Below the pieces are notes generated by a model. That model saw only the letters and a program-made list of their open reading frames with translations. It did not search any database and was not told the origin of the DNA. The position numbers and the translations under genes were made by a program. Source: Peptococcus niger (GTDB taxonomy: Bacteria; Bacillota; Peptococcia; Peptococcales; Peptococcaceae). Taken from it: a stretch of 64,000 nt of DNA. Location: NCBI RefSeq assembly GCF_900101835.1, contig NZ_FNAF01000001.1:266361-330360 (forward strand), given 5' to 3'. Of this stretch, positions 26,532 to 35,009 are shown in pieces (the first letter of the stretch is position 1; each line of letters starts with the position of its first letter).

Positions 26532-28019
26532 TCAATCGTCCATCAATTTAAATTTCTGGATTTTTCCCAGCGAAGTCTTGGGTAAGGCGTCAAGATAAAT
26601 AAACCGTTTGGGAATTTTATAGCCGGCCAAATGAGCCCGACAATGGTCTACCAAGGCTTGCGCCGTTGGTAACGGCCTCGTCGCCTTCTCTTCCATGACA
26701 AGATAAGCCCAGGGCACGTAGCCCCATTGGGTATCTGCATGACCGACAACCGCCACTTCAGCAACCCCCGGGTAGGTCATCAGGCAGCGTTCAATTTCCA
26801 CAGCATAGATATTTTCCCCACCGGAAATAATCACATCTGTTAACCGGCTTTTCACATAGAGGTATCCGTCGCTATCCATAAGCCCGATGTCACCCGTTTT
26901 ATACCAACCGTCAGCCGTAAAAGAGCGGGCATATTTTTCAGGCTGGTTAAGATATCCGCCGCAAAGCGCCGGTGACTGTATTTGAATCTCACCTGGATGA
27001 CCTGTCGGCAAGTTGCCCTCACCAATGCGCAGCCTGTTCGGTAAAAGTACAAGGCCTGATGCCTCCGGTTTTCGTTCCGTGTCCGATAGACGCGTTGCAA
27101 TGATTTGTGAGCAGGTTTCCGTCATTCCAAATGAACGAATGACAGGAATGCCCCGTTCTGCACATGTTTGTAAGAGGCCTTTATCAAAAAATCCGCCGCC
27201 TAAAAGCATATAACGAAAAGTCGGCGGATAGCTGCCTTCAGCTAAGTTTTCCAGTAGCGCCGCCAGTGTATAAGCCACGACCGAAACAATTCGCCCAGCT
27301 CCGCTGCATAAAAGGTCGTTCACGCGCTCTGCATCAAACTTCCGCAACAAATAAACCGGACAACCGTATACCAAGCCCCTGATTAAAATAGACAGTCCGC
27401 TGATGTGAAATAGGGGCATCGTGCAAACCCAGGCATCGTCCTCAACCACACCTGTGTTAAGGGCACCGGCAAGGGCTGAAGCATAGTGATTTCCATACGT
27501 TTGCATTACCCCTTTGGGATGCCCGGTCGTACCTGACGTGTAAAGAATACTCATGACGCGTTCAAGATCATAGGTTGGAGTACCGCATCCGCTACCGACA
27601 GGCATCTCTTGCGCCTGTTTTCTGATTTCCTCCAGGCACAAAGGCAAGAGCACTGAACCTGCTCTTTGCTGCAAGCAGCTGACAGTTTCTGTAAAAGGGC
27701 CTTCATAAATCAAGACCTCTATCTCCGCATCTTGAATTTGATACTGCAGCTCTTCAGGGGACAGTCGCGTATTTAGCAACACCATTTCAACATCTGTTTG
27801 CATAAGCGCCAAAATCATCAGATAAAAATCATCCGAATTATTGGCCAAAAGCCCCATACGACGAGGAGCCAGATCTGCGGTATGGCTCATGAGTGCCTGA
27901 AGATACCGGCAGGCATCCTCATACAGGGCGGCAAAAGTCCAAGACCTGTCTTCAAAAACCAAGGCTAAGGCATCTGGTGTCTGCTGAGCGCGTTTCATTA
28001 ACCAATTGTCATGTAGCAT
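26532..28019 (-). CDS. menE: o-Succinylbenzoate-CoA ligase
   Basis: A 495-residue ANL-superfamily ligase that activates o-succinylbenzoate (OSB) to its CoA ester. The AMP-binding P-loop is LYTSGTTGHPKGVMQTYGNH, followed by the MenE-like MPLFHISGLSILIRGL. The YKTGDIG and SRLTDVIISGGENIYAVEIE hinge and C-terminal PKTSLGKIQKFKL with the catalytic Lys are present. The ATG at 28019 has GAGG 9 nt upstream and is 11 bp after menB. The order menB-menE-thioesterase covers the three steps from OSB to DHNA. Confidence 0.92.
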   Translation of the reverse strand: MLHDNWLMKRAQQTPDALALVFEDRSWTFAALYEDACRYLQALMSHTADLAPRRMGLLANNSDDFYLMILALMQTDVEMVLLNTRLSPEELQYQIQDAEIEVLIYEGPFTETVSCLQQRAGSVLLPLCLEEIRKQAQEMPVGSGCGTPTYDLERVMSILYTSGTTGHPKGVMQTYGNHYASALAGALNTGVVEDDAWVCTMPLFHISGLSILIRGLVYGCPVYLLRKFDAERVNDLLCSGAGRIVSVVAYTLAALLENLAEGSYPPTFRYMLLGGGFFDKGLLQTCAERGIPVIRSFGMTETCSQIIATRLSDTERKPEASGLVLLPNRLRIGEGNLPTGHPGEIQIQSPALCGGYLNQPEKYARSFTADGWYKTGDIGLMDSDGYLYVKSRLTDVIISGGENIYAVEIERCLMTYPGVAEVAVVGHADTQWGYVPWAYLVMEEKATRPLPTAQALVDHCRAHLAGYKIPKRFIYLDALPKTSLGKIQKFKLMDD

Positions 28020-28030
28020 GTAACTGTTCC

Positions 28031-28849
28031 TCAAGGAAACTTGGGAAAGGCATCAAAATCCGGATCTCTTTTTTCTAAAAAGGCATTTTTCCCTTCCTTG
28101 CCTTCATCTGTGGTGTAATACAGCATGGTGCAGTCGCCACCCAATTGCTGAAGCCCAGCCAAGCCATCCGTATCTGCATTCATTGACGCTTTGATAAAAC
28201 GTAAAGCCGTCGGCGACATCATAAGCATGCGTTCGCACCATTGCAGGGTCACATCTTCTACCTCCGCCAGAGGCACAACGGTATTGACCCAGCCCATTTG
28301 GCAAGCCTCTTCAGCTGTATACTGACGGCACATAAACCAAACTTCTTTAGCTTTTTTGTGACCAATCACTCTGGCCAAATAGCCGGAACCATAGCCGGCA
28401 TCAAAAGAGCCGACTTTCGGACCGGTTTGCCCAAAACGGGCGTTATCCGCAGCAATGGTAATGTCACAAACCAGCTGTAAAATATTTCCGCCGCCGATGG
28501 ACCAGCCTTTAACCATGGCAACAACCGGTTTCGGCAAAATACGAATCAAATGTTGCAAATCCAGCACGTTTAACCGGGCAATCCCATCTTGGCCCACATA
28601 GCCACCATTACCTCGGACTTTTTGATCACCGCCGGAACAAAAAGCTTTATCACCTGCCCCGGTTAGGATGACGATGCCGATGCTCGCATCATCACGACAA
28701 ATGGTCATGGCCTCAATCATTTCCTGTATGGTGAGGGGCGTAAAGGCATTGTGGACCTCCGGCCGATTAATGGTAATCTTGGCAATTTTTCCGGCACGCT
28801 CAAAAACAATCTCTTGATAGCTCTTAATTTCCATCCACTGCTTGTCCAT
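28031..28849 (-). CDS. menB: 1,4-Dihydroxy-2-naphthoyl-CoA synthase
   Basis: A 272-residue crotonase-fold enzyme closing the OSB-CoA ring. The oxyanion-hole segments [12 protein letters not shown] and [20 protein letters not shown] are typical of MenB, and [22 protein letters not shown] carries the active-site Asp/Tyr region. The C-terminal [14 protein letters not shown] is the usual MenB end. The chosen ATG has AAAGGAG 5 nt upstream. Upstream genes menF, menD, menH and menC are not in the window. Confidence 0.96.
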   Translation of the reverse strand: MDKQWMEIKSYQEIVFERAGKIAKITINRPEVHNAFTPLTIQEMIEAMTICRDDASIGIVILTGAGDKAFCSGGDQKVRGNGGYVGQDGIARLNVLDLQHLIRILPKPVVAMVKGWSIGGGNILQLVCDITIAADNARFGQTGPKVGSFDAGYGSGYLARVIGHKKAKEVWFMCRQYTAEEACQMGWVNTVVPLAEVEDVTLQWCERMLMMSPTALRFIKASMNADTDGLAGLQQLGGDCTMLYYTTDEGKEGKNAFLEKRDPDFDAFPKFP

Positions 28850-28884
28850 AAGGTCTCCTTTCATAGAAACAAAAAATGGCTCTT

Positions 28885-28890
28885 ATTATA
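28885..28890 (-). promoter_or_regulatory. Candidate -10 of the menB operon
   Basis: TATAAT on the minus strand 36 bp upstream of menB in an AT-rich stretch. No convincing -35 box is seen at 16-18 bp. Confidence 0.4.
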
Positions 28891-28954
28891 ATAATCTAAC
28901 CTATCGAAATTCTACCACAATTTTACTTAATATACACTGCAAAAAATATTTTTC

Positions 28955-28997
28955 ATAAAAAAACAGAGGTCACCAAAAAATGGCAACCATCTGTTTA
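28955..28997 (-). terminator. Terminator of the phosphoglycerate mutase unit
   Basis: AAACAGA/TCTGTTT outer stem with an imperfect GGT-CC inner helix on the minus strand, followed by a run of seven T residues. Confidence 0.78.
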
Positions 28998-29008
28998 TAA
29001 TGGTTATT

Positions 29009-30217
29009 TTATTCTGCCAGCAGCAGGCGCATAAGCGTATGCCCTTCAGGCACAACCCAGCCCGTTTCCTGCGCATGTTTTTCAGTATAACCTTTTGCCG
29101 GATGTGTCGGTTCCTGGTTGGATCGGTACAGGGTAAAGGGAATTGGGTCTGCTGTATGGGTGCGTTCAACAATGGGGGTGGCATGGTCCGGCATAAGGAG
29201 CAAGTGATAGGGCTCACCGGCTTCTGCCAGGGCCGCCATCAGCGGTTGTAAAACACGCTGGTCCAACCGTTCTATGGCCGTTATTTTTTCCACCGGGTTC
29301 CCATGATGACCGGCTTCATCCGGTCCTTCAAAATGCAGGTAAACAAAGTCATTGTCCTTTAAAATGGTCAAGGCGGCCGCCAGTTTGCCTTCATAATTGG
29401 TATCCAGGGTTCCGGTGGCCCCTTCCACTTCCGGTGCCGTCAAACCTGCTGACAGCCCCAAGCCTTTCAGGAGGTCCACTGCGCTGACCACCCCGCCGGT
29501 TTTACCATATAATTCCTTAAAGGAGGTAAGCGCCGGGCTGGTGCCTTCTCCCCAGAACCAAGCCAAGTTTGCCGGTCGTTTGCCATCTGCAATACGCTTG
29601 CGATTAACCGGATGATCTTTTAAAATCGGCATAGACGCACGCATAAGTTGATTGAAATAGTCCGCTTGTACGCCTTTCGGCAGATAGGCGCCGATTTTTT
29701 GCTCTAAAATATCATGAGGCGGTGTTTGGTCGGCCCCTGTCTGCCCACCATGAACCACCAGGCAGTGCCGATAACTGGTGCCGGTATAAATTTCATTCTC
29801 GGCCAGGGGCAAGGCTTCGTTAAGGGCCTGAACCAAGGCATCCGCTTCAGCTGTGGTTATTTCACCGGCTGAATGATCCACCATGGTCAAGTCTTCAAAG
29901 GCCCCATCTTCCGTTACCGTCACCAAGTTCATGCGATAAGTCACATCATCAGCTGCCAAGGGCACCCCAATGCTGACCGCTTCCAGGGGCGAACGCCCGC
30001 TGTAAAATTGAACCGGGTCATAGCCCATAACACAAAGATTTGCCACGTCAGAACCGGGCGGAAACCCTTCCGGAATGGTATGCACCAAGCCTGTATCCCC
30101 TTCTTGGGCCAATTTATCAAAAGTCGGAATATGAGCCGCCTCCAAGGGCGTCTTGCCATCTAAATCCGGCACCGGATAGTCGGCCATGCCGTCACCTAAA
30201 AGAACGATGTATTTCAT
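29009..30217 (-). CDS. apgM: Archaeal-type cofactor-independent phosphoglycerate mutase
   Basis: A 402-residue alkaline-phosphatase-fold enzyme interconverting 3- and 2-phosphoglycerate in glycolysis. It matches the aPGAM family rather than GpmI: the start KYIVLLGDGMADYP carries the metal Asp, then FPPGSDVANLCVMGYDP with the catalytic Ser, FVYLHFEGPDEAGHHGN and LMPDHATPIVERTH provide metal ligands. The start MKYIV is preferred over the upstream in-frame ATG by family alignment. It ends with its own terminator. Confidence 0.93.
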   Translation of the reverse strand: MKYIVLLGDGMADYPVPDLDGKTPLEAAHIPTFDKLAQEGDTGLVHTIPEGFPPGSDVANLCVMGYDPVQFYSGRSPLEAVSIGVPLAADDVTYRMNLVTVTEDGAFEDLTMVDHSAGEITTAEADALVQALNEALPLAENEIYTGTSYRHCLVVHGGQTGADQTPPHDILEQKIGAYLPKGVQADYFNQLMRASMPILKDHPVNRKRIADGKRPANLAWFWGEGTSPALTSFKELYGKTGGVVSAVDLLKGLGLSAGLTAPEVEGATGTLDTNYEGKLAAALTILKDNDFVYLHFEGPDEAGHHGNPVEKITAIERLDQRVLQPLMAALAEAGEPYHLLLMPDHATPIVERTHTADPIPFTLYRSNQEPTHPAKGYTEKHAQETGWVVPEGHTLMRLLLAE

Positions 30218-30297
30218 CGAATCACCACTTTCCATGAGATAGAATTATGCTACCATAGACCTGCGTCCATATCGAGGGGGCAGGTGTCCATGTCTTA

Positions 30298-30954
30298 TCA
30301 ATAAATTTTATCAGACAGTATTATTCCCTGGATCTCTGCCCATGAATATTGCGGGAAGCCGGCTGCCGAGTAAAGGTTTTTCATGTCGCCATTGCGCATA
30401 TCCTGCAAGGCATAGGCGGTCATACCCGAAGCCCGCATGGCCTCTAAAGCCGACAGGTCATCGTCAAACCCGATGCAAGCAGCGGCCGGAATGGCCAATT
30501 CACGACAAACCGCATCGTATAGAAACCGATCTTTGCCCTGCTCATGGGCCTTGGGCACGGTCATTTTCAATTGAAAAAGGTCCAGGACGCCGTGACGTTT
30601 TAAGGCCGCTTCGTACAAGACAGCCGGTGATAAGGTCACCAGGGCCAAAGGGACCTGCGCCTCTGCAAGGGCGGTCAAGACCTCTCTGGCCCCTTCTTTC
30701 ATGGGAATTTGCTGGGCGTAAGCCTCTAAAGACAAGGCTTCCCACTCTGCCATAATCTCTTGTGGGCTCATGTCCAAATGGTATTTTTCAGCGACAAAGA
30801 CCGCAGAAGCGCTGTACTCCATTTGGGTCACTGCCCGTGTGTACTCTGCATCTTTGGTCAAATGATGGCGTGCTAAAAAAACGTCATCCACTTGTTTCCA
30901 TACGCCATTGGAATCCAAGAGGGTTCCGTCTAAATCAAAAATCGCTCCCTGCAT
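30298..30954 (-). CDS. HAD-superfamily hydrolase (beta-phosphoglucomutase-like)
   Basis: A 218-residue HAD phosphatase. Motif I is FDLDGTLLDSN (6-16) with the nucleophile Asp, motif II is the LVTLSPA region, motif III the Lys in TVPKAHEQGKD, and motif IV GFDDDLSALEAM. An alpha-helical cap lies between motifs I and II. Substrate unknown. It follows pilT by 13 bp, with AGGAGATG before its ATG. Confidence 0.87.
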   Translation of the reverse strand: MQGAIFDLDGTLLDSNGVWKQVDDVFLARHHLTKDAEYTRAVTQMEYSASAVFVAEKYHLDMSPQEIMAEWEALSLEAYAQQIPMKEGAREVLTALAEAQVPLALVTLSPAVLYEAALKRHGVLDLFQLKMTVPKAHEQGKDRFLYDAVCRELAIPAAACIGFDDDLSALEAMRASGMTAYALQDMRNGDMKNLYSAAGFPQYSWAEIQGIILSDKIY

Positions 30955-30967
30955 AACATCTCCTGGT

Positions 30968-31975
30968 TTATGACATGCCTAACAGTATCGTCAATCGCTC
31001 CGGATGGCGGGCCAATTGAAAGGCATCCGCCGCATCCAATAAACCCCTTTGAACGTGATTGGCCAAATGGGCTTCAAAGCTCAATCCGCCGCCCTGGTTT
31101 TCAAGACTTTGCGCAATCAGGGACCAGGCCCCGTCTCTAATTTGACGGGCCAGCCCTTCAGATTGAAGCAAGACTTCCGCAACCGGTAAGAGCCCGTCTG
31201 TCAGCGGACTGGATATCAAGGTTTGGGCAACGACACCACGCAATACTTCCGCTAAAATGCCTTGCCACAAGGGGCGCTCTTCGGCATCAATCAAGTGCAC
31301 CAACCGCATCAGCGCCTGAACCACATCTGCACTGTGCAGGGTCGTCATCACCAGGTGCCCGGTTTCGGCCAAATACAAGACGCCCTTTGCCGCTTCTGCT
31401 GTGCGAATTTCGCCAACCATGATGACATCCGGATCCGCCCGCAAGGCAGCTGCCAACAGAGGGGCCAGGGCCTCATCTGCTGTCAGCTCAGTTTGCGTAA
31501 TAAGCGCCTCATCCGACGCCAGCAAATACTCCACCGGCCGTTCAAAGGTCATCAGGTGACCGCCGGCAGCAGCCCGGTGCTTCAGCATCGCAGCCAAGCT
31601 GGTAGACTTGCCGCTGCCTGTCGGTCCGGTTAGTAAAATCAAACCGCTTTTTTCTGTGGCCAGTCGCGCCAGCTGATCCGGCAAATGAAGCTCTTGAATA
31701 TCCGGCACCTGGCCGGGTAAAAATCGCAAGGCCCAAGCTGAGCCGTGGTAGGTTTGGTAGCGATGCACCCGGACCCGGCGGCCGAACAAGGAAACTGCAA
31801 AATCATCTTGAACGGCTAGGCCTTGATGCTGAAAAAAGGCCAACAGGTCAGCTGCTGTCCATTGGACACCAGCTACCTTGTCAAGCTTTCCGTTTTTTCT
31901 CACGTAAACGCCGTCATGGGTAAAGTGAACATCTGTAACGCCGCTCTCCATGGCAGCCTGCAAAAATTCATTCAT
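30968..31975 (-). CDS. pilT: PilT-like type IV pilus retraction ATPase
   Basis: A 335-residue secretion-type ATPase. Walker A is LTGPTGSGKSTSLAAM (about 117-132), the Asp box and Walker B region PDVIMVGEIRTAEAAKG, and the His box HLVMTTLHSADVVQALMRL are all intact. PilT powers retraction of type IV pili. No pilB, pilC or pilin genes are near. The gene is divergent from a prepilin-peptidase-like gene with just 32 bp between the start codons. A promoter would have to lie inside the neighbouring gene. Confidence 0.9.
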   Translation of the reverse strand: MNEFLQAAMESGVTDVHFTHDGVYVRKNGKLDKVAGVQWTAADLLAFFQHQGLAVQDDFAVSLFGRRVRVHRYQTYHGSAWALRFLPGQVPDIQELHLPDQLARLATEKSGLILLTGPTGSGKSTSLAAMLKHRAAAGGHLMTFERPVEYLLASDEALITQTELTADEALAPLLAAALRADPDVIMVGEIRTAEAAKGVLYLAETGHLVMTTLHSADVVQALMRLVHLIDAEERPLWQGILAEVLRGVVAQTLISSPLTDGLLPVAEVLLQSEGLARQIRDGAWSLIAQSLENQGGGLSFEAHLANHVQRGLLDAADAFQLARHPERLTILLGMS

Positions 31976-32007
31976 GTTATACTCCCTATATTCCTGGAGG
32001 GTCTACC

Positions 32008-32652
32008 TTGTCCAATTCTACAAACACCTTACTCTTACCCCTTATTTTTTTATCCGTTTGGGCCGTCTGCAGCGGCTTGGCGCTTTTTGCCTTGCGGCGC
32101 AGGCAAGAGGCCATTGCCCTATCGGCCAAATATATCGTCCTGCCGGCCATCTTTCCCGCCTTTTGGTCCATCGCTATTTTTAGTCGCACAGCCGATGCCC
32201 GGTTGGCGGCCTGGTATGTCCTCTTGGGCTGCCTGCTCTTCCTGCTCGCTTATGATGATTTTGCCTATCGGTCCATCCTAACCGTTGATTTACTGGCCCT
32301 TGCCGGCTTAATTGGGGTAGAAGTCCTTGTCTGGCAGACGCCGATCATGACCTCACGGCTGATTATGGTTGCCCTCGCCCTTGTCATCATCTTACCCGTC
32401 CTATACTTCTATCCGCAAGGGTTTGGGGAGGGCGACGGATGGGTCATCGGCCTGTCCGCCTTCTTATGCGGTGCCGGTTTTTATCCGCGCATCTTCCTCA
32501 TCAGCATTATTTTAGCGCTTCTACAAGGAATCATCGATAGCATCTGGGTCGGTGCCGTCAGCCGCAAACCGATCCCCCTGGTCTCCTGGTTGGCCATCGG
32601 TTTGCTGATTGGCCTGCTCATTTGGCCCGATGCCCTGCTAAATTTTATTTAG
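32008..32652 (+). CDS. Prepilin-peptidase-like A24 membrane protein
   Basis: A 214-residue membrane protein of about six to seven helices. Two aspartate signatures of A24 prepilin peptidases are visible: AYDDFAYRSI (about 90) and FGEGDGWVI (about 140, the GxGD motif). The N-terminal cysteine methyltransferase domain of classical PilD is missing, as in TadV/CpaA-type peptidases. The start is TTG, 7 nt after GGAGG. Its stop overlaps that of the convergent MBL gene by 4 nt. The pilT neighbour supports a type IV pilus or competence role. Confidence 0.78.
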   Translation: MSNSTNTLLLPLIFLSVWAVCSGLALFALRRRQEAIALSAKYIVLPAIFPAFWSIAIFSRTADARLAAWYVLLGCLLFLLAYDDFAYRSILTVDLLALAGLIGVEVLVWQTPIMTSRLIMVALALVIILPVLYFYPQGFGEGDGWVIGLSAFLCGAGFYPRIFLISIILALLQGIIDSIWVGAVSRKPIPLVSWLAIGLLIGLLIWPDALLNFI

Positions 32653-33518
32653 GCCGCCAAGGCTGTATTGGTTTTCTGGGTGGATAGGTACAAGTTTTGG
32701 CCGTCGCTTTCTAAGGCAATATGCCCGCTTTGCTCCGTACTATAAACCTCTGCACCAAGCTTTTGCCAGCGATGAATCACCAATTGATCCGGATGACCAT
32801 AACTGTTTGCCCCAACAGAAATAACCGCCAGCTTGGGCTTTACCGCCTGGACAAATGCCGGCGAACTGGACGTGGTACTGCCGTGATGACCAACTTTAAT
32901 CACCGTTGAACGAATACCCTTGCCATATTTCGCCAAAACATCATCCTCTTCAGCCTTTTCAGCATCGCCGGTAAACAGGAAGTGATGGCGCCCGTAAGTT
33001 ATCCGCATGATAATGCTCGCACTATTTCCGTCAGCCCCGCTGGCATCTCTCGGCCCCACCACCTCACAGGCAAGGCCTTTGGAAAAATTAATCCGATCTC
33101 CAGCCTGCAAGGCAACCGGGGTCAATCCCTGGACTTGCGCAGCGCTTAAATACGCAGAAAATATCCGGCTATCCGAATAGCCATTGCCGTAAAGGGCGGT
33201 CACCTGATATTTATTTAAAATGCCTACCAGGCCACCCATATGGTCCTCGTGGGCATGCGTTGCCACCACCGCCTCAAGCTGCCGAACACCATAGGCCGAC
33301 AAAACATTGTCAACCGTCTGAAAAGCGGAAGGAACGCCAGCATCAATCAGCATTGCCTTGCCATCAGGAGCGATGATTAATGCGCTGTCCCCTTCGCCAA
33401 CGTCAATAAAAATAATTTTCAACAGGCCATCTGTAGCCGTCGGTGTTTCCTCTTCAGCCGGTGCACATCCACCGATAAAGCAGACCATAATAATCCATAA
33501 AGCAATAACTTTCTTCAA
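32649..33518 (-). CDS. ComEC/Rec2-like MBL-fold lipoprotein
   Basis: A 289-residue metallo-beta-lactamase-fold protein. A lipoprotein signal (MKKVIALWIIMVCFIGGC, Cys at 18) predicts anchoring outside the cytoplasmic membrane. The metal-binding motif is THAHEDHMGGL; FIDVGEGDSALI and KVGHHGSTTSSS match the C-terminal nuclease-like domain of ComEC and its free-standing relatives. The start is TTG with AGGAGG 8 nt upstream. Possibly a secreted nuclease or phosphodiesterase that takes part in DNA uptake; that role is inferred. Confidence 0.85.
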   Translation of the reverse strand: MKKVIALWIIMVCFIGGCAPAEEETPTATDGLLKIIFIDVGEGDSALIIAPDGKAMLIDAGVPSAFQTVDNVLSAYGVRQLEAVVATHAHEDHMGGLVGILNKYQVTALYGNGYSDSRIFSAYLSAAQVQGLTPVALQAGDRINFSKGLACEVVGPRDASGADGNSASIIMRITYGRHHFLFTGDAEKAEEDDVLAKYGKGIRSTVIKVGHHGSTTSSSPAFVQAVKPKLAVISVGANSYGHPDQLVIHRWQKLGAEVYSTEQSGHIALESDGQNLYLSTQKTNTALAA

Positions 33519-33562
33519 TGATTGTTCCTCCTGTGCTAGCCTTAAAGGCCCCTCTATTATAC

Positions 33563-33600
33563 AAAAAAATCGCCCAACATAAAATGTTGAGCGATTTTTT
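33563..33600. terminator. Terminator of the aminotransferase gene
   Basis: A 14-bp stem (33567-33580 with 33584-33597, one mismatch) with a 3-nt loop, followed by seven T residues on the minus strand and six on the plus strand. Confidence 0.88.
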
Positions 33601-33610
33601 CCTGTTCAGG

Positions 33611-34810
33611 TTAAATGACCTGACGTCCGGGATAAGCTTTCAAGGCTTCTTCTAAAACTTTCATGGCTTTTTCCAGCTCGCCGGTTTCTAAAATATAAGC
33701 AATCCGGGCTTCGTTTTTCCCTAAGCCCTGACTTGCATAGAACCCTTCTAAAGGCGCCATCATAAGGGTCTCTCCCTGGTAGTCAAAATCGGAAAGCATC
33801 CAAATAATGAATTTTTCCGCATCATCAACCGGTAATTTAACGGCCACATAAAAAGCACCCTTCGGTTCTTCACAGATAACGCCATCCATTTTTTTCAGGG
33901 CGTTAAAGACCGTATCACGACGCTTACGGTATTCATCATTGACCTCTTTAAAGTAGTCAACCGGCGTCCGGTACAATTCTGTAGCACCAATCATTTCAAT
34001 GGTCGGTACGCATAGACGTCCTTGGCAAAGTTTTAGGACACCGCCCATAAAGTCTTTATTTTTAGATGCCAGGCTCCCGATGCGCGCACCACAGGCACTG
34101 TAGCGCTTGGAGACCGAGTCAACAATCACAACGCGGTCCTCAGCTTCCGGGAAGTTACCGAAGCTCTTATAGTCTAAACCGTCATAGACAAATTCACGAT
34201 ACACCTCATCGGCCACAATAAAGATGTCTTTATCAATGGCAATGTCAACAATCATTTTAATTTCTTCAGCGGTATAGACCACCCCGGTCGGGTTGCCCGG
34301 GTTGTTTAAAATAAAGGCGCGTGTTTTGTCGTCCAGCACTTTTTCAATTTCTTCGCGGGCCGGAAAATGGAAGCCGTCTTCCGCTTTGGTGGTAATCCCA
34401 CGCACTTCAACATTGACCGCAGAAGCAAAGCCGTTGTAGTTGGTATAGAAGGGCTCAGCCACCACAATATTGTCACCCGGATCACACAGGGTAATGATTG
34501 CAAAAAGCAAGGCTTCACTGCCGCCATTGGTGATGATGATTTCATCTTGGTCAAAATCCATATCATAGGTTTTATAGTAAGCCTGAATGGCCTCAATTAA
34601 TGTCGCATCACCGGCAGAATCGGCATAAGCTAAAACTTCCAAATCAACATCACGAATGGCATTAAAAAAGCCTTTCGGGGTTTTAATGTCCGGTTGGCCG
34701 ATATTTAAAGGATAAACTTTTTTGCCCGCTTTCCGTGCCGCATTAGCATAGGGCACCAGGCGACGAATCGGAGAAGATTGCATATGTGATACGCGACTAG
34801 ACATTTCCAT
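33611..34810 (-). CDS. PLP-dependent class I/II aminotransferase
   Basis: A 399-residue fold-type I aminotransferase. Visible landmarks are YPLNIGQPD at the N-terminus, NNPGNPTGVVYTAEEI, the DEVYREFVYDG loop, and the PLP Schiff-base lysine in VDSVSKRYSACGARIGSL. It probably transaminates an aspartate-, aromatic- or diaminopimelate-like amino acid, but specificity cannot be told. The ATG at 34810 is chosen; a GGAG lies 11-13 nt upstream, so the start is moderately sure. The promoter at 34843-34870 contains a perfect palindrome. Confidence 0.88.
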   Translation of the reverse strand: MEMSSRVSHMQSSPIRRLVPYANAARKAGKKVYPLNIGQPDIKTPKGFFNAIRDVDLEVLAYADSAGDATLIEAIQAYYKTYDMDFDQDEIIITNGGSEALLFAIITLCDPGDNIVVAEPFYTNYNGFASAVNVEVRGITTKAEDGFHFPAREEIEKVLDDKTRAFILNNPGNPTGVVYTAEEIKMIVDIAIDKDIFIVADEVYREFVYDGLDYKSFGNFPEAEDRVVIVDSVSKRYSACGARIGSLASKNKDFMGGVLKLCQGRLCVPTIEMIGATELYRTPVDYFKEVNDEYRKRRDTVFNALKKMDGVICEEPKGAFYVAVKLPVDDAEKFIIWMLSDFDYQGETLMMAPLEGFYASQGLGKNEARIAYILETGELEKAMKVLEEALKAYPGRQVI

Positions 34811-34842
34811 TTTTCTTGTCACACTCCATTTCAAAAAATCAA

Positions 34843-34870
34843 ATAATACAAGCAATTCAAATTGCTACAA
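34843..34870 (-). promoter_or_regulatory. Promoter of the aminotransferase gene with spacer palindrome
   Basis: TTGTAG (34865-34870) and TATTAT (34843-34848) on the minus strand have a 16-bp spacer. Positions 34852-34865 form the perfect palindrome GCAATT-CA-AATTGC, which fills most of the spacer and is well placed for a repressor. Confidence 0.55.
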
Positions 34871-34935
34871 TTGTCAGTAACATCATACCATGTCGAATAT
34901 TAAAATACTATGATTTAAATGAACTACCTCTTTAT

Positions 34936-34998
34936 AAACAAAGGCGACCTGGCTTGCAATCCCGCTTCTAGCAAGGGATTGCAAGGTCCAAGGTCGCC
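34936..34998 (-). terminator. Terminator of the crp/nucleotidase unit
   Basis: A long hairpin: GGCGACCT.GG..CTTGCAATCCC pairs with its complement across a short loop (34943-34998) and is followed by TTTGTTTATA on the minus strand. Confidence 0.8.
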
Positions 34999-35009
34999 GA
35001 TTAGCTTTT

